This document shows, in pieces, positions 16,802 to 26,636 of a stretch of DNA of 64,000 nucleotides. The DNA lies in the IMG/VR virus record IMGVR_UViG_3300027888_000004, positions 1 through 64,000 of that record. One strand, 5' to 3'. The translations under genes and the position numbers were made by a program. The notes under the pieces are model-generated. The model saw only the letters and a list, made by a program, of their open reading frames with translations, was not told the DNA's origin and made no database searches. Numbering within the stretch: position 1 is the first letter of the stretch; every line of letters begins with the position of its first letter. The stretch is from a virus.

Positions 16802-18793
16802 ATGTACAATGGAGAAGAAACAGTATGGGTTAATCAAAAGGAATTTCAGTACAAAGATGTAGAATATGGTTCAGCTTCAACAATGGATATTTCAACTTCA
16901 ATTAATACGAAAGATTTCAAATATTTTTCACAGGTGACTCTAAACATCTCAATTACTTCAGATTCGGATAGAAGTAGGAGAAATTGTAATTTAAATATTA
17001 ATGATGTTAGGAGTTTGTTCAACTCTTTCTTAGAGGTTTCAAGAGATTATAAGGCCGCTTATGAAAAAGAAGAACCATTCAAAATCTCAAATAAATATGG
17101 TAATAAATACCTTGAGATTATGTATAAACTTTCAAGAACTCAAGTAAGATGTGTCGTGTTAACTATTATCCACAGTGAGAATGATTATGGTCAAATAGTA
17201 ATTCCTTTAGAAGAATTTGAGACAATAGTTCATATATTCTCATTGTTTCGTCATAGTTATCACATATTTAGAAAAGAACTCAAAGATCAAATCATTAATC
17301 ATAAGATAGTTGAAAATACTTCAGCAATGGAAAGAGCTATTAGGACTTTACCTTCCTCAATTTCCACATCTCAGGTAGAATTTCCAAGTTTTAATATTGA
17401 AACACCAATCGAGTCTACTGAAGAGCAGAATGATTTTGAGAAATATGTTAAAGATGAAGAGGTTCTAGAAAAACCTCTTCCGGAAGAAAAGAGGATAGAA
17501 CAACAACAAGAGGTAGAGGCACCTCCAGAAATAAATAGTGAATTTATTCGTGATGTTTTAAAGTTGGATATGGGAAATTATGAGAGATTACTTGCAGCAG
17601 CATCTGGAGAGTATAATACAACTGAGGCGATATTAGAAAGGTTAAAAGAAACTATAACACAATCTGAAGATTATGAATTTTTGCCGGGAATATCTGAGAG
17701 TGATTATAAATCTGCTCTATATATTTCAAGGTTTAATTATTTAACTGGATTCAAATTATATTCCAGAGATAAAATTCAAATTCCAACTTCTATCGCTCCG
17801 ATTAAATATAGACCCGATAAATCCAAAGTTCAAGATTTAAACGTTGAAGTAGCTTATGATCTATTGACAATAAGTGCTTTTGTAAAATGTTTAGTTCAGA
17901 AACTAGGTCAAAAGATTGCAGATAGTCAGAGTAATAAATCACTATTCTATTATGCACATAGGTGCTTTACTGATATTTTATGCTTTAGTTTTCTGACTGA
18001 TGTGGAAGGAAGTATTGTAAAGAATTGTGTAATGACAAGATTTCGAGATTATGAGAAGATAGGATTTTTCAAGCAATATCAAGATCTTCTTCTTGTAAAT
18101 AATTGTACTTCTGTCGTTGAGCAGGATATACAGTCATTTCTGGATCTTTTAGTTGAGAAGGTTTTACCTGCTGAGCTCTATATTAATAATTTACATAATA
18201 AACTCCATGAAGATAAATTATTGCTACCTGCTACAAATAAGGTTAGTTTAGAACAAATTACAAATGAGGTAGTTAAGATTAACGTTCTTCATTTTGTTAA
18301 GGAATTGAATGTTTATGAGATTGATTTAGCACAACTAAATCAGACTATTAATATGCAAATTCCTCCTGAGTTATTTGATTTATTACGTGCTCCGAAAAGT
18401 TTGAGAAAACCGGTGGAGAAGACAAAATATAACTCTAATCTCCATTGGTATTTTAATAAATATCAAGGTGACCTTCCAAAGGGTCATGAAGATAAATTAA
18501 TTAGTTATTTTGAACAACTTGGAGATAATGATTTTCCATTTGATAATCCTCCTATAAATTTGGAAGATTTAGAGGAGAGATATATACGAGCAATATATCA
18601 TCATAATAGTTTGGAGAAGGATCAGAGGAACTTAAAACGAAATGACTTTATCACGTATGTTCATGAAGAATGTACTATGTCGAAAAGGAATATTCTTGAT
18701 ATATATAAGGCCAAAGAAGAAGAAGAAGAAAAAGAATTGAAAAAAGATATAGTTGAAGATTTTGGTGCTATGTTGGAGGCCATGGAAGAATAG
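16802..18793 (+). CDS. Large hypothetical protein
   Basis: 663 residues from ATG 16802 (AAGGAG upstream); an open frame reaching back to 16679 would include the hairpin and is unlikely to be translated. No family recognised. A beta-rich N-terminal domain (about 1-170), an acidic Pro/Glu linker (about 190-245), a helical domain, and an acidic coiled tail (EEEEEKELKKD). Mixed with structural-like genes, but a replication role near the candidate origin is also possible. Confidence 0.6.
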   Translation: MYNGEETVWVNQKEFQYKDVEYGSASTMDISTSINTKDFKYFSQVTLNISITSDSDRSRRNCNLNINDVRSLFNSFLEVSRDYKAAYEKEEPFKISNKYGNKYLEIMYKLSRTQVRCVVLTIIHSENDYGQIVIPLEEFETIVHIFSLFRHSYHIFRKELKDQIINHKIVENTSAMERAIRTLPSSISTSQVEFPSFNIETPIESTEEQNDFEKYVKDEEVLEKPLPEEKRIEQQQEVEAPPEINSEFIRDVLKLDMGNYERLLAAASGEYNTTEAILERLKETITQSEDYEFLPGISESDYKSALYISRFNYLTGFKLYSRDKIQIPTSIAPIKYRPDKSKVQDLNVEVAYDLLTISAFVKCLVQKLGQKIADSQSNKSLFYYAHRCFTDILCFSFLTDVEGSIVKNCVMTRFRDYEKIGFFKQYQDLLLVNNCTSVVEQDIQSFLDLLVEKVLPAELYINNLHNKLHEDKLLLPATNKVSLEQITNEVVKINVLHFVKELNVYEIDLAQLNQTINMQIPPELFDLLRAPKSLRKPVEKTKYNSNLHWYFNKYQGDLPKGHEDKLISYFEQLGDNDFPFDNPPINLEDLEERYIRAIYHHNSLEKDQRNLKRNDFITYVHEECTMSKRNILDIYKAKEEEEEKELKKDIVEDFGAMLEAMEE

Positions 18794-18804
18794 GAGAATC
18801 GTGA

Positions 18805-19416
18805 ATGGGATTAACTTTAGGAAAATCTCTTGATCGTTGTTTCAGTATGAGATTGCCATTTCTCGATGGATATTATAATATAGGTGTATTTTTTAATAAG
18901 AAATCTACTTTCTTACTATTTAAAGTTGATTCTGATTTTCCTAAGGGAGATAGAAGCGTTCATGGTATAAAGATAAATATGTTTAAAAATATTGAATCAT
19001 CTAAATTTTGTGAAACTTTTTTGAGTTTACACAGTTACCGAGGAGATAATCTAGATATATTAAATCAATTTGATTCGATCAGAGATGAATATTACTCGGA
19101 AATAAATTTTATCTTGAATGAGACAATAGTTCTTTCAAAAGTCAAAACTGGAGAAAAAACATTTTTTGATCAACTAATGATATATGGTTTTACTCTCTCT
19201 GCATTTCAATCGGAGATAATTTTTCTTCTAGCTGAGAGGCAGAACATTGTTAGGCGTTTTAGTAAGAAGATCGTGAGAACGACGGGTATCCAAATTGCTA
19301 CGACTTCAGCATTAGAGATGATAAATGAATTTCACGAAGATTTTAAGGTAGGTGGTAAAGTGGGGCTAGAACCAAAGTTCCCAATAGATGAGGTAATAAA
19401 ACTAGAGGAAGAATAA
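18805..19416 (+). CDS. Hypothetical protein
   Basis: 203 residues, not recognised. N-terminal strands (YYNIGVFFNKKSTFLLFKVD), then a mainly helical part. Follows the large gene by 11 bp, and its stop shares one base with the next start (TAATG), so it is in the same operon. Confidence 0.6.
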   Translation: MGLTLGKSLDRCFSMRLPFLDGYYNIGVFFNKKSTFLLFKVDSDFPKGDRSVHGIKINMFKNIESSKFCETFLSLHSYRGDNLDILNQFDSIRDEYYSEINFILNETIVLSKVKTGEKTFFDQLMIYGFTLSAFQSEIIFLLAERQNIVRRFSKKIVRTTGIQIATTSALEMINEFHEDFKVGGKVGLEPKFPIDEVIKLEEE

Positions 19417-20636
19417 TGCCTACTAAACCAGATAGATATGAGTATACGTTCATACACAATGTTTACGCTCACTTTTTTAGTTCTACTGCTGATTACTTTT
19501 CGAAGCATGTATGGCCCAGATTTCTGTGGGTAACCATTGGTACATATGATAAGGCAGTTGAGTACATTGCTAAAAAACAGCAAGAGGCAAGAGAAACAGA
19601 CAAACCATTACTCCCTGCTCTCATTTTGAATCCTGCTGGCGATTGGAATGTATCTGACTACGGCGGTAAACAATATTGGAGATTTCCAAACCTTCAACCG
19701 GGTTTTGTAGATAAGCTATTTGATCCTATCTATCAAGATCAGAATGTTTTGATAACTCCCGCATTTACAAGGATATCTGGTGAGTTAGAGCTGATAATGC
19801 TCTTAAATTCATTTTATGAGTATTGTGATGTTAGAACTTTAATGCTACTTATTTTTGGAGGCATGGAAAGAATAATATATCCAAAATGGTTTCATAGTTT
19901 TATAATACTTCCAGAAGAACTAATTAATTATAGATATAACAATCCGGTTACTGGTGTTTCATATAATCTGAATTGGGAATCTGCTAATGCAAACCCAGAA
20001 TTAGTCAAAAGCACTGCAAGAAATGAACTTGTAGTTCCGTGTAATATTAGACCGTGGTATAAATTAACTTCGATAAGTGATGCTAGCACAAAGTATGGTG
20101 GAGATAAACTTGCAGACTGGAGATTATCAGCACAGATTCAATATGAAGTTGAGTTGCCCACATTTTTAGTTATTAAATCTGATTACCTACTTGAAAATAT
20201 TGAGTATGAGCTAAGGTATGGAGCAGTTTATACTGAATATGAAGATTATAATAACCCCGCCAACAGGCAGTATTGGAGGACTAGTTGGGACTGGGGTCTT
20301 GATACTACTGCGTCTATGACAATTGATCTTTCTCTACTTCAGGAACAGGTTGATATAGTAGAGGAAAAAGATTTTGTTTTCAAAACTAGATATTTTCATG
20401 TTGTAACCGCTGCTGAAGCAGATTCAACAGCTGATATTATAATTGATATGCCGGAGCAAATAACGGATGAAAAGAGGTTGATTGTAAATTCCTATGCCGG
20501 TCATTTAGATTACTGGGATCACTATGAATTAATTGATAATGGTACGAAATTATTAATCAAAATTCCTCAAGTTAGACTTAGAGAGGGAGATGTTCTTGAA
20601 TTATATGTATATGAGGTAACTTATGAAAATCCTTGA
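19416..20636 (+). CDS. Putative virion structural protein
   Basis: 406 residues rich in aromatic residues and beta strands, without membrane segments or catalytic motifs. WPRFLWVTIGTYDKAVEYI and the C-terminal sandwich-like region (LREGDVLELYVYEV) resemble baseplate or tail proteins of large phages in character. Function inferred only from composition and position. Confidence 0.4.
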   Translation: MPTKPDRYEYTFIHNVYAHFFSSTADYFSKHVWPRFLWVTIGTYDKAVEYIAKKQQEARETDKPLLPALILNPAGDWNVSDYGGKQYWRFPNLQPGFVDKLFDPIYQDQNVLITPAFTRISGELELIMLLNSFYEYCDVRTLMLLIFGGMERIIYPKWFHSFIILPEELINYRYNNPVTGVSYNLNWESANANPELVKSTARNELVVPCNIRPWYKLTSISDASTKYGGDKLADWRLSAQIQYEVELPTFLVIKSDYLLENIEYELRYGAVYTEYEDYNNPANRQYWRTSWDWGLDTTASMTIDLSLLQEQVDIVEEKDFVFKTRYFHVVTAAEADSTADIIIDMPEQITDEKRLIVNSYAGHLDYWDHYELIDNGTKLLIKIPQVRLREGDVLELYVYEVTYENP

Positions 20637-21180
20637 CAAATATCTTGAAGGTTTGATGATAGGGCAAACTAATAAGGTAGAATTTGAAGTAGATGTCGCT
20701 GCTGGAGTTATAGTTCGTCTAGATGAGAATGGAGTTCCCGAAATTCTACTTATTCAGAGAGCTAAAGAAGATCACTGGCCAAGTCATTGGGAGTTTCCAA
20801 GAGGAAAATGTGATCAAGGTTCAGATGAGAATTTATATCCTTGCCTAAAAAGAGAGATTAAAGAAGAAACTGGTCTTGATATAATTCCTCTTAGATTTAT
20901 TGATCAATTTGAATATTTGGCTATGGGAGGTAAAAGAAAATCAACACAATATAATTATCTTTGTAAGTTAGAAAAACCAGACCAGATAGTTAAGTTATCA
21001 AAAGAGCATCAAGATTATAGATGGGTAAGAACTGCTGGAGAAGTTGAACTAATGGTTAACGCTGGTGAAATGAAAAGAACTCTTGTAAAAGTATTTGATT
21101 TTGACCATAGAATGGTTGCATATCCAGAAGATGGTTCAATTGAAAAAATTAAGGAATCGAAGAAAATTTGGGGTAAATAA
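20623..21180 (+). CDS. NUDIX hydrolase
   Basis: Nudix box in slightly expanded form: GKCDQGSDENLYPCLKREIK followed by EETGL (about 66-90), with the REIKEE metal site intact. Preceding HWEFPRG fits MutT-like enzymes. Substrate unknown: candidates are oxidised NTPs, ADP-ribose or capped RNA. Overlaps the previous gene by 14 bp, with GAGG six bases before the ATG. Confidence 0.85.
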   Translation: MKILDKYLEGLMIGQTNKVEFEVDVAAGVIVRLDENGVPEILLIQRAKEDHWPSHWEFPRGKCDQGSDENLYPCLKREIKEETGLDIIPLRFIDQFEYLAMGGKRKSTQYNYLCKLEKPDQIVKLSKEHQDYRWVRTAGEVELMVNAGEMKRTLVKVFDFDHRMVAYPEDGSIEKIKESKKIWGK

Positions 21181-21653
21181 TGAAACTTACTATTAAGCAG
21201 GCTGGCCTATTCTTAACATTAACAGGGATTAAACCATTTAGGACTCCCGCTGTAGTTGATATATCGAAGGTAGACTTAAATACCCTTAGAATGGAATTAA
21301 AGCAGTATGGTGTGATAAACTATGAGATAGTTGAGGAGATAATTTCAGAATCAGTACAACCAAGGCGAAAACCTCAGAAGAATCCATTAGCAGAGAAAGT
21401 AGATGCAATATATAAAATGATGCAACAACTGATAGAGAGAGAACCAACGGTTGAGCATCACTACCATTCTGCTGTACAGACTTTAGATAGGTTAGTGGAG
21501 GAAAAATTTGATGAACCCGATGTAGAAGAGTTCATCCCCGGAATTGATATTAGTGATCTTAGTGATGTTGAATTAGATTATAGAACTGAACAGGCAGAAG
21601 ATGTTATGGACGCAGCAGAGAAACTAAGGAAACTAAAAGGAGGAGATACATAG
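21180..21653 (+). CDS. Hypothetical protein, paralogue of the gene at 62191
   Basis: 157 residues. The N-terminus (GIKPFRTPAVVDISKVDL, then YGVINYEIVEEII) aligns with FRGRPVRTPVTLDVTDKE and RGIMKYEVEDII of the protein at 62191-62487, so both share a small domain. The C-terminal half is acidic and helical. It lies directly before the actin-like gene, while the paralogue lies before the portal region. Confidence 0.6.
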   Translation: MKLTIKQAGLFLTLTGIKPFRTPAVVDISKVDLNTLRMELKQYGVINYEIVEEIISESVQPRRKPQKNPLAEKVDAIYKMMQQLIEREPTVEHHYHSAVQTLDRLVEEKFDEPDVEEFIPGIDISDLSDVELDYRTEQAEDVMDAAEKLRKLKGGDT

Positions 21654-22757
21654 ATGAGTGATGAAGAAAAGAAAGAGGAGATAGTTGAGCAGCCTGAGAT
21701 AGTACCTCACCCGCCTCCACCTCGACCAGAGAAAAAAGATAATAGATTATTTATTGGTCTTGATTGTGGGACAATGAATATCTGCTGTGCCAGAAATGAT
21801 GTAGACCAGATTAGAATTACAAGAAATGTCTTTCTGCCAATTAGCGACGATTCTGTTTCAATGTCTGAGTTATCAAATATTAGCTATGTGAAATCAGATG
21901 ATGGAGAATTGTTTATTATAGGAGAAGATGCGTTTAAATTTGCAAATATATTTGGTCAAGCAGTTTCTCGACCAATGGAGAAGGGTTTAATCTCTCCAAA
22001 AGAGATATCTGCAATTGATGTTCTCACATTAATAGTCAAAGATCTAATAGGTCCAGTGCAGAATAGAGATGTTTATTGTGCTTATAGTATCCCTGCTGAA
22101 GCGATTGACGAAACTAGATCTGTTATCTATCATACAAGAGTATTTGGTCGAATTTTGGGTGCCCTTGGCGTCAATCATCGCCCAGTTAACGAAGGTGCAG
22201 CAATTATATACTCAGAGTGTAGTAAGGAGAGGTTTTCTGGAGTTGGAATATCTTTTGGTGCAGGTATGTGTAATGTTGCAATAATGTATAAGGGAGTGGA
22301 AGTTTTAAAGTTCTCTACTTCTAGAAGTGGGGATTATATTGATAATTCCGTTTCCGAATCTCTAAATATAGTTCCAAACAGAGTGACTTCAATAAAAGAA
22401 AGACGTCTTGATCTAACTAAAGGTTTTATGCAAGAGAAGGACAAAAAAATAAGGCGAGTTATTGAGGCACTTGAGTATTATTATTCTGCTCTTATAAACT
22501 ATACAATAAAAAAGATAATTAATGAATTTAATGAGAAGGTTGACATTGAAGTTGACGAGAATTTGCCAGTTATTATATCTGGAGGAACGTCAATGCCGAA
22601 TGGTTTTCTTGAGTTGTTTAAGTCTATGATATCTCAATATGAGTTGCCATTTGGTGTTAGTGAAGTAAGGAGGGCTAAGAATCCACTTACTTCTGTTGCA
22701 AACGGTTTACTTGTTTTAACTGTTGCTGATTTCTCAGGAACAAAAATAAAAAGATAG
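21654..22757 (+). CDS. Actin-like ATPase (ParM/MreB/Alp superfamily)
   Basis: Phage-encoded actin homologue, expected to form ATP-driven filaments for DNA or capsid positioning or segregation. Actin-fold motifs are phosphate-1 GLDCGTMNI (35-43), the connector NEGAAIIYSE (about 179-188), phosphate-2 GVGISFGAGMCNVAI (196-210) and adenosine loop IISGGTSMPNGF (307-318). A Pro-rich acidic leader of about 28 residues precedes the fold. Nearest named family uncertain. The acidic helical protein next door could be a partner. Confidence 0.82.
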   Translation: MSDEEKKEEIVEQPEIVPHPPPPRPEKKDNRLFIGLDCGTMNICCARNDVDQIRITRNVFLPISDDSVSMSELSNISYVKSDDGELFIIGEDAFKFANIFGQAVSRPMEKGLISPKEISAIDVLTLIVKDLIGPVQNRDVYCAYSIPAEAIDETRSVIYHTRVFGRILGALGVNHRPVNEGAAIIYSECSKERFSGVGISFGAGMCNVAIMYKGVEVLKFSTSRSGDYIDNSVSESLNIVPNRVTSIKERRLDLTKGFMQEKDKKIRRVIEALEYYYSALINYTIKKIINEFNEKVDIEVDENLPVIISGGTSMPNGFLELFKSMISQYELPFGVSEVRRAKNPLTSVANGLLVLTVADFSGTKIKR

Positions 22758-22769
22758 GAGGCAGTTACA

Positions 22770-23330
22770 ATGAAGTCAGATAAATTAGTAGACCTTGTAC
22801 TTGACGGAAAGTACAATAAAGTTAAAGAAGCGGAGAGATTAGTAGACCAGCTACTTGAGAGCTGTGGTAAGAAGCATGTAAAAGAAGGCGATGGTGGTGA
22901 AGAAGTTGAAACTGTGACTGGTACTGACGTTGGTGATGCATCAGGTCATCTCTCATCTGTTCCAAAAGAGAAGGAACAAAGAAAGGAAGAGATTGCAAAA
23001 GAACAAACTGACCTCGAACCGGCAAAAGAACCTGAGAAAGTAGAAAATGAACTGGATTCAGGTGACGTTGATCAGAATGTTGGGAGTTTAAAGAAAGATG
23101 TTAAAGCTGATGTCGCTAAAGAGGTAGAGGGTGCTCTCTCCGAGGCTAAAGAACTTGGTCCAGAAGATTTCAAAGACTATTTTGAAGACCTGAAGAAAAA
23201 AGGCCTAACGGATGAAAAGAAATTATATGGAATGTTGAATCGAGCGAAAGAGATTGCGAAGAATCAAGGGAAAGAGAATGACAAAAGAGCTATAACGGGG
23301 ATTATGCAGGGATTCCTAGGTGGCAAATAA
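22770..23330 (+). CDS. Charged helical protein next to the actin-like gene
   Basis: 186 residues, very rich in Glu, Lys and Asp; long disordered middle (about 40-120) and helical ends (MKSDKLVDLVLDGKYNKVKE; LKKKGLTDEKKLYGML). Could be a scaffold, a prohead-core protein or an adaptor for the actin-like filament. No family recognised. Confidence 0.55.
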   Translation: MKSDKLVDLVLDGKYNKVKEAERLVDQLLESCGKKHVKEGDGGEEVETVTGTDVGDASGHLSSVPKEKEQRKEEIAKEQTDLEPAKEPEKVENELDSGDVDQNVGSLKKDVKADVAKEVEGALSEAKELGPEDFKDYFEDLKKKGLTDEKKLYGMLNRAKEIAKNQGKENDKRAITGIMQGFLGGK

Positions 23331-23355
23331 TCGAACTCTCGAAAGGTTTTGAAAA

Positions 23356-24612
23356 GTGAAAAGAGCAAGATTTTCGAGGCAACCGGTAGCTAAACAGATA
23401 ACTCCACTCGAACTAAGAATGTTTGGTCTTTCTGAAGATTCAATAAAATTAGTTGACAAGATAGAAGAATTGAGGTCAGACCCTCCGAATATTGTGATTG
23501 CGGAATGTCTGAAAACTGCTCATTTTATTCAAAATAAATTTAAGCAACAAGTTGTGAAAAAGAAAAGTAAATATGTAATGGGTTTGGGGGTATATGAGCA
23601 GTTAAAATTTGAACCAAAGATGAATGCCAAAATATTGAGACCCGCTAAAGTAAAATTTAAAAACATATATAATCCATATATAGGTCATGATCTTGAAGAT
23701 GAAACCCTTATAGTATGGAGAACCGGGGGTATCGGCGACCTTTTATTTATCCAACCAAACCTAAATTATCTCAAAGAAATATATCCAACTTGTGAAATCA
23801 TTTTAGCCTGTGGTCCTCAGTATCAAGCAATGGTTGAAGATTGGCCAGCGGTTGATATGGTTCTTGATCTTCCTTTCCTATTTCAATACTTAATTAGAGC
23901 TGATTACCATGCAGTTTTTGAAGGAGTTATCGAAAGATGTAAAGAAGCACAAACTACAAATGCATATGAGTTATTTACTAGATGGTTAGGTTTAGATCTC
24001 CCAAAAGATAGATTAGTACCTACACAAGATGTAAAACTAGACAAACTTGAAGAGTGTAAGAAGATTTTGGAAGATGAATGGAACTTAGAAGGGATAGATT
24101 TTATTATTATTCAATTAAGGGCTAGTTCTCCAATTAGGTCTCCAAGGTTAGGTCTTTGGGGAGATATAATAAATCGTTTGACTAAAAATGATCATGTGGT
24201 AATAATTACTGATGCACCTCATTATGCAAAAGAAATAGATTTTCTAATTGATAAATTTATAAAAGATAAAGATCTTGTGTTTAATTTTGCGCATCATTCA
24301 AAGAGTTTGGATTATACCATTGCTCTAACTTCATTAGCAAAGATGGCATTATCTACTGATACTGCTATGATGCACCTTGCTGCTGCTTTAGATATTAAAG
24401 GATTTGGACTTTATGGTCCTTTTCCTGGAGAAATAAGACTTACTACATATCCAAAAAGTCGTTGGATAAATGCTGAGTATCATTGTGCTCCATGTTTTTT
24501 ACATGGCCATAAACCTTGCCCCGGTGCTGCTGCAGATGGAACTCCAAGATGCTATGAGCAAATAAATTTAGATGAACTTATTGAAAGGATTGAGGAGTTG
24601 TACAATGATTAA
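23356..24612 (+). CDS. Glycosyltransferase family 9 (heptosyltransferase-like)
   Basis: GT-B enzyme. The N-terminal WRTGGIGDLLFIQPNL is the GT9 glycine-rich start after an extra 115-residue leader. The C-terminal half has SLAKMALSTDTAMMHLAA and the closing CAPCFLHGHKPCPG cysteines typical of ADP-heptose transferases. Would add a sugar to a lipopolysaccharide-like or other glycan acceptor. GTG start with AAAGG upstream. First gene of the glycan region. Confidence 0.8.
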   Translation: MKRARFSRQPVAKQITPLELRMFGLSEDSIKLVDKIEELRSDPPNIVIAECLKTAHFIQNKFKQQVVKKKSKYVMGLGVYEQLKFEPKMNAKILRPAKVKFKNIYNPYIGHDLEDETLIVWRTGGIGDLLFIQPNLNYLKEIYPTCEIILACGPQYQAMVEDWPAVDMVLDLPFLFQYLIRADYHAVFEGVIERCKEAQTTNAYELFTRWLGLDLPKDRLVPTQDVKLDKLEECKKILEDEWNLEGIDFIIIQLRASSPIRSPRLGLWGDIINRLTKNDHVVIITDAPHYAKEIDFLIDKFIKDKDLVFNFAHHSKSLDYTIALTSLAKMALSTDTAMMHLAAALDIKGFGLYGPFPGEIRLTTYPKSRWINAEYHCAPCFLHGHKPCPGAAADGTPRCYEQINLDELIERIEELYND

Positions 24613-25435
24613 AATTGCAGTCACTATTCGTAATAGACTTGCAATTACTAAAAAGTGTATAGCAGCGATTAAAAAGCATTCAAAGATTCCCCACCAGTTA
24701 TATTTATATAATAATTCAACTAATCATCTAATAAAGGAACATTTTGAATATGCTTATAATCTCTATAAGAATGGATTAGTAACGCAAATAACCTTCAATA
24801 CTGATGCTAGTACATATAAGGCATTTAGTAAAGCATCTGCTCTAAATGCTTTTGGGTTAGCACATGAGCAAGACCCTGCTAAAGATAGTTATCATTTTTT
24901 AGTATTTCTTGATAACGATGTTATTGTTGTACCTGGTTGGGACCAAGTTTTTTATGAAGGTTGGAAATTTGTTAATAATCAAAAATTGAGTAATATAAAA
25001 GTAATTGGCCAATTGCCAGGGGGGATTAAAGAAAGAAAAAATTTGAAAAGTCAAATTGCAGGATGTACTGCAGCGATGGGAAAGTTAGGCGGGTCTGGAC
25101 TTTGGACTGTTAGGACAAACTTTTTTAGAGATATTGGATATTTAGATATAAAACAATTAGTTGGACATAATAAACGCCATGACCAAATGTATTGGTCTTT
25201 AATGAATAGAAAGACTAATGGTAAGGAATATATTTTAGGTATTAGGAAAAAACTTGGATACCATTGTGGTCCATTTGCTGGTTCCGTATGCAATATTCTC
25301 ACGAAGCAAAAGGATAGCAAGATAAGTATGGAGGCAATAAAATTTAAGGAACAAGAGAAGAAAATCGAAGCAATGTCATTCGATGAATTTTATGAAAAGG
25401 TTATTACGGATCCAAGAGTTCAGCGAGGTTGGTAA
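24605..25435 (+). CDS. Family 2-like glycosyltransferase (GT-A)
   Basis: 276 residues from ATG 24605 (GAGGAG seven bases upstream), overlapping the GT9 stop. IAVTIRNRLAITKKCIAAI is a GT2 nucleotide-binding start, and FLVFLDNDVIVVPGWD supplies the metal-binding DxD. Acceptor unknown. Confidence 0.75.
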   Translation: MIKIAVTIRNRLAITKKCIAAIKKHSKIPHQLYLYNNSTNHLIKEHFEYAYNLYKNGLVTQITFNTDASTYKAFSKASALNAFGLAHEQDPAKDSYHFLVFLDNDVIVVPGWDQVFYEGWKFVNNQKLSNIKVIGQLPGGIKERKNLKSQIAGCTAAMGKLGGSGLWTVRTNFFRDIGYLDIKQLVGHNKRHDQMYWSLMNRKTNGKEYILGIRKKLGYHCGPFAGSVCNILTKQKDSKISMEAIKFKEQEKKIEAMSFDEFYEKVITDPRVQRGW

Positions 25436-26355
25436 TGCAGAAAGCAGTCTTAATGGGTCCTTTCATTGGGGAAATGGGGTGGGAATTGCTGAGGTTTGCT
25501 CCAATGCTTCCCTATATGAAGACAAAAAAGTATAAAGGTCAAAATGTAAAATTTATTGTTTTTACGAGGCCAGAGAGGTTTGACCTGTATGGTGTATGGG
25601 CAGACACTCTAGTGCCTCTTCGATTAAAGGGCGATTATCACAATTATAAACCTGAATGTTTCCGAGCAATAGGTTTTTCAGCTAAAACTTATAATAAACT
25701 TGCAGAATCTTTTAGGAAACAATTTTCTGCTAAATATAATATTATAGAACATATATATCCAAAGATTACAAAACCTGCATATTTAAATAAGAATCAATAT
25801 CCACAAAAAATTATGATTTATGATTACCGGCCTAGAAAGTCTAATAGAATTCTAGTTGGAAAGTATGTACCTAATGATAAACCAGTTGTTGTTTTGGGAC
25901 CAAGATTTAGGAAGGGTTTCAGAAGAAATTGGCCTCATTGGCAGAAATTCTATAGCATACTGTCAGCAAATAGTTGGTTAGTAAATAATTTTCATTTTGT
26001 GATTTGTGGAAAGGAACCTGAATATGTCCCGGATGAGCGACAGAGATTTTTCGATATTAATAGTATCGAAAGGCATGAAAATAGCTCTCTTATTGGTCTT
26101 ACTATTGAAACTATAAGAAGGTCAATGCTCGTTGTTGGGTCCCAGTCTGCTATACCAAATGTTGGCATGATATTAAGAGTTGAAGTTTTAGAGTGGGGTA
26201 ATGAACCAAGAGAACATACAAAAACTTATAATGTCTTTAATACTAAAGTTAACTTCATCACTGATAAATTTTATAAAACTCCGCCAGAGGCGATCATTAA
26301 AGACATGACGAAAATCCTGAAAAGAAAACTCAAAGAAGGAGCGAAAAATGAATGA
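25435..26355 (+). CDS. Putative glycosyltransferase-like protein (GPFIGEMGWE type)
   Basis: 306 residues. Starts MQKAVLMGPFIGEMGWELL, a signature of unnamed proteins found in glycan clusters, with a GT-B-like second half (PVVVLGPRFRKGFRRNWPHW; VGSQSAIPNVGM). ATG 25435 overlaps the previous stop; GAGG lies upstream. Assigned by pattern and neighbourhood. Confidence 0.5.
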   Translation: MQKAVLMGPFIGEMGWELLRFAPMLPYMKTKKYKGQNVKFIVFTRPERFDLYGVWADTLVPLRLKGDYHNYKPECFRAIGFSAKTYNKLAESFRKQFSAKYNIIEHIYPKITKPAYLNKNQYPQKIMIYDYRPRKSNRILVGKYVPNDKPVVVLGPRFRKGFRRNWPHWQKFYSILSANSWLVNNFHFVICGKEPEYVPDERQRFFDINSIERHENSSLIGLTIETIRRSMLVVGSQSAIPNVGMILRVEVLEWGNEPREHTKTYNVFNTKVNFITDKFYKTPPEAIIKDMTKILKRKLKEGAKNE

Positions 26356-26635
26356 GAATGTTTGGTTAATTTCGAATAGAAAGAAGGTCAAAGCATTACT
26401 TCGCCAATTTGAAGAACACCGAATGAAGGGTTCTTATGGAGGAGATATAAATCTTGGTGAAGCAATCATGCTTACGAGTGGTTTAATAAACGAGATAGAA
26501 AGACTGAATAGAGAAAATGTGGAATTAAAGTCGAAACCAGAAGTAGATATTAGTAAGTTGAAAGCCAAAATTGAAACCCTTGAGATTGAGAATAAACACC
26601 TAAAGGGCAAGATATCGACTTTAAAGGGAGAATAA
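26348..26635 (+). CDS. Small coiled-coil protein
   Basis: 95 residues. From about residue 45 on it is a heptad-rich coiled coil (INEIERLNRENVELK ... KLKAKIETLEIENKHLKG). Overlaps the previous gene by 8 bp. Function unknown. Confidence 0.6.
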   Translation: MNENVWLISNRKKVKALLRQFEEHRMKGSYGGDINLGEAIMLTSGLINEIERLNRENVELKSKPEVDISKLKAKIETLEIENKHLKGKISTLKGE

Positions 26636-26636
26636 A

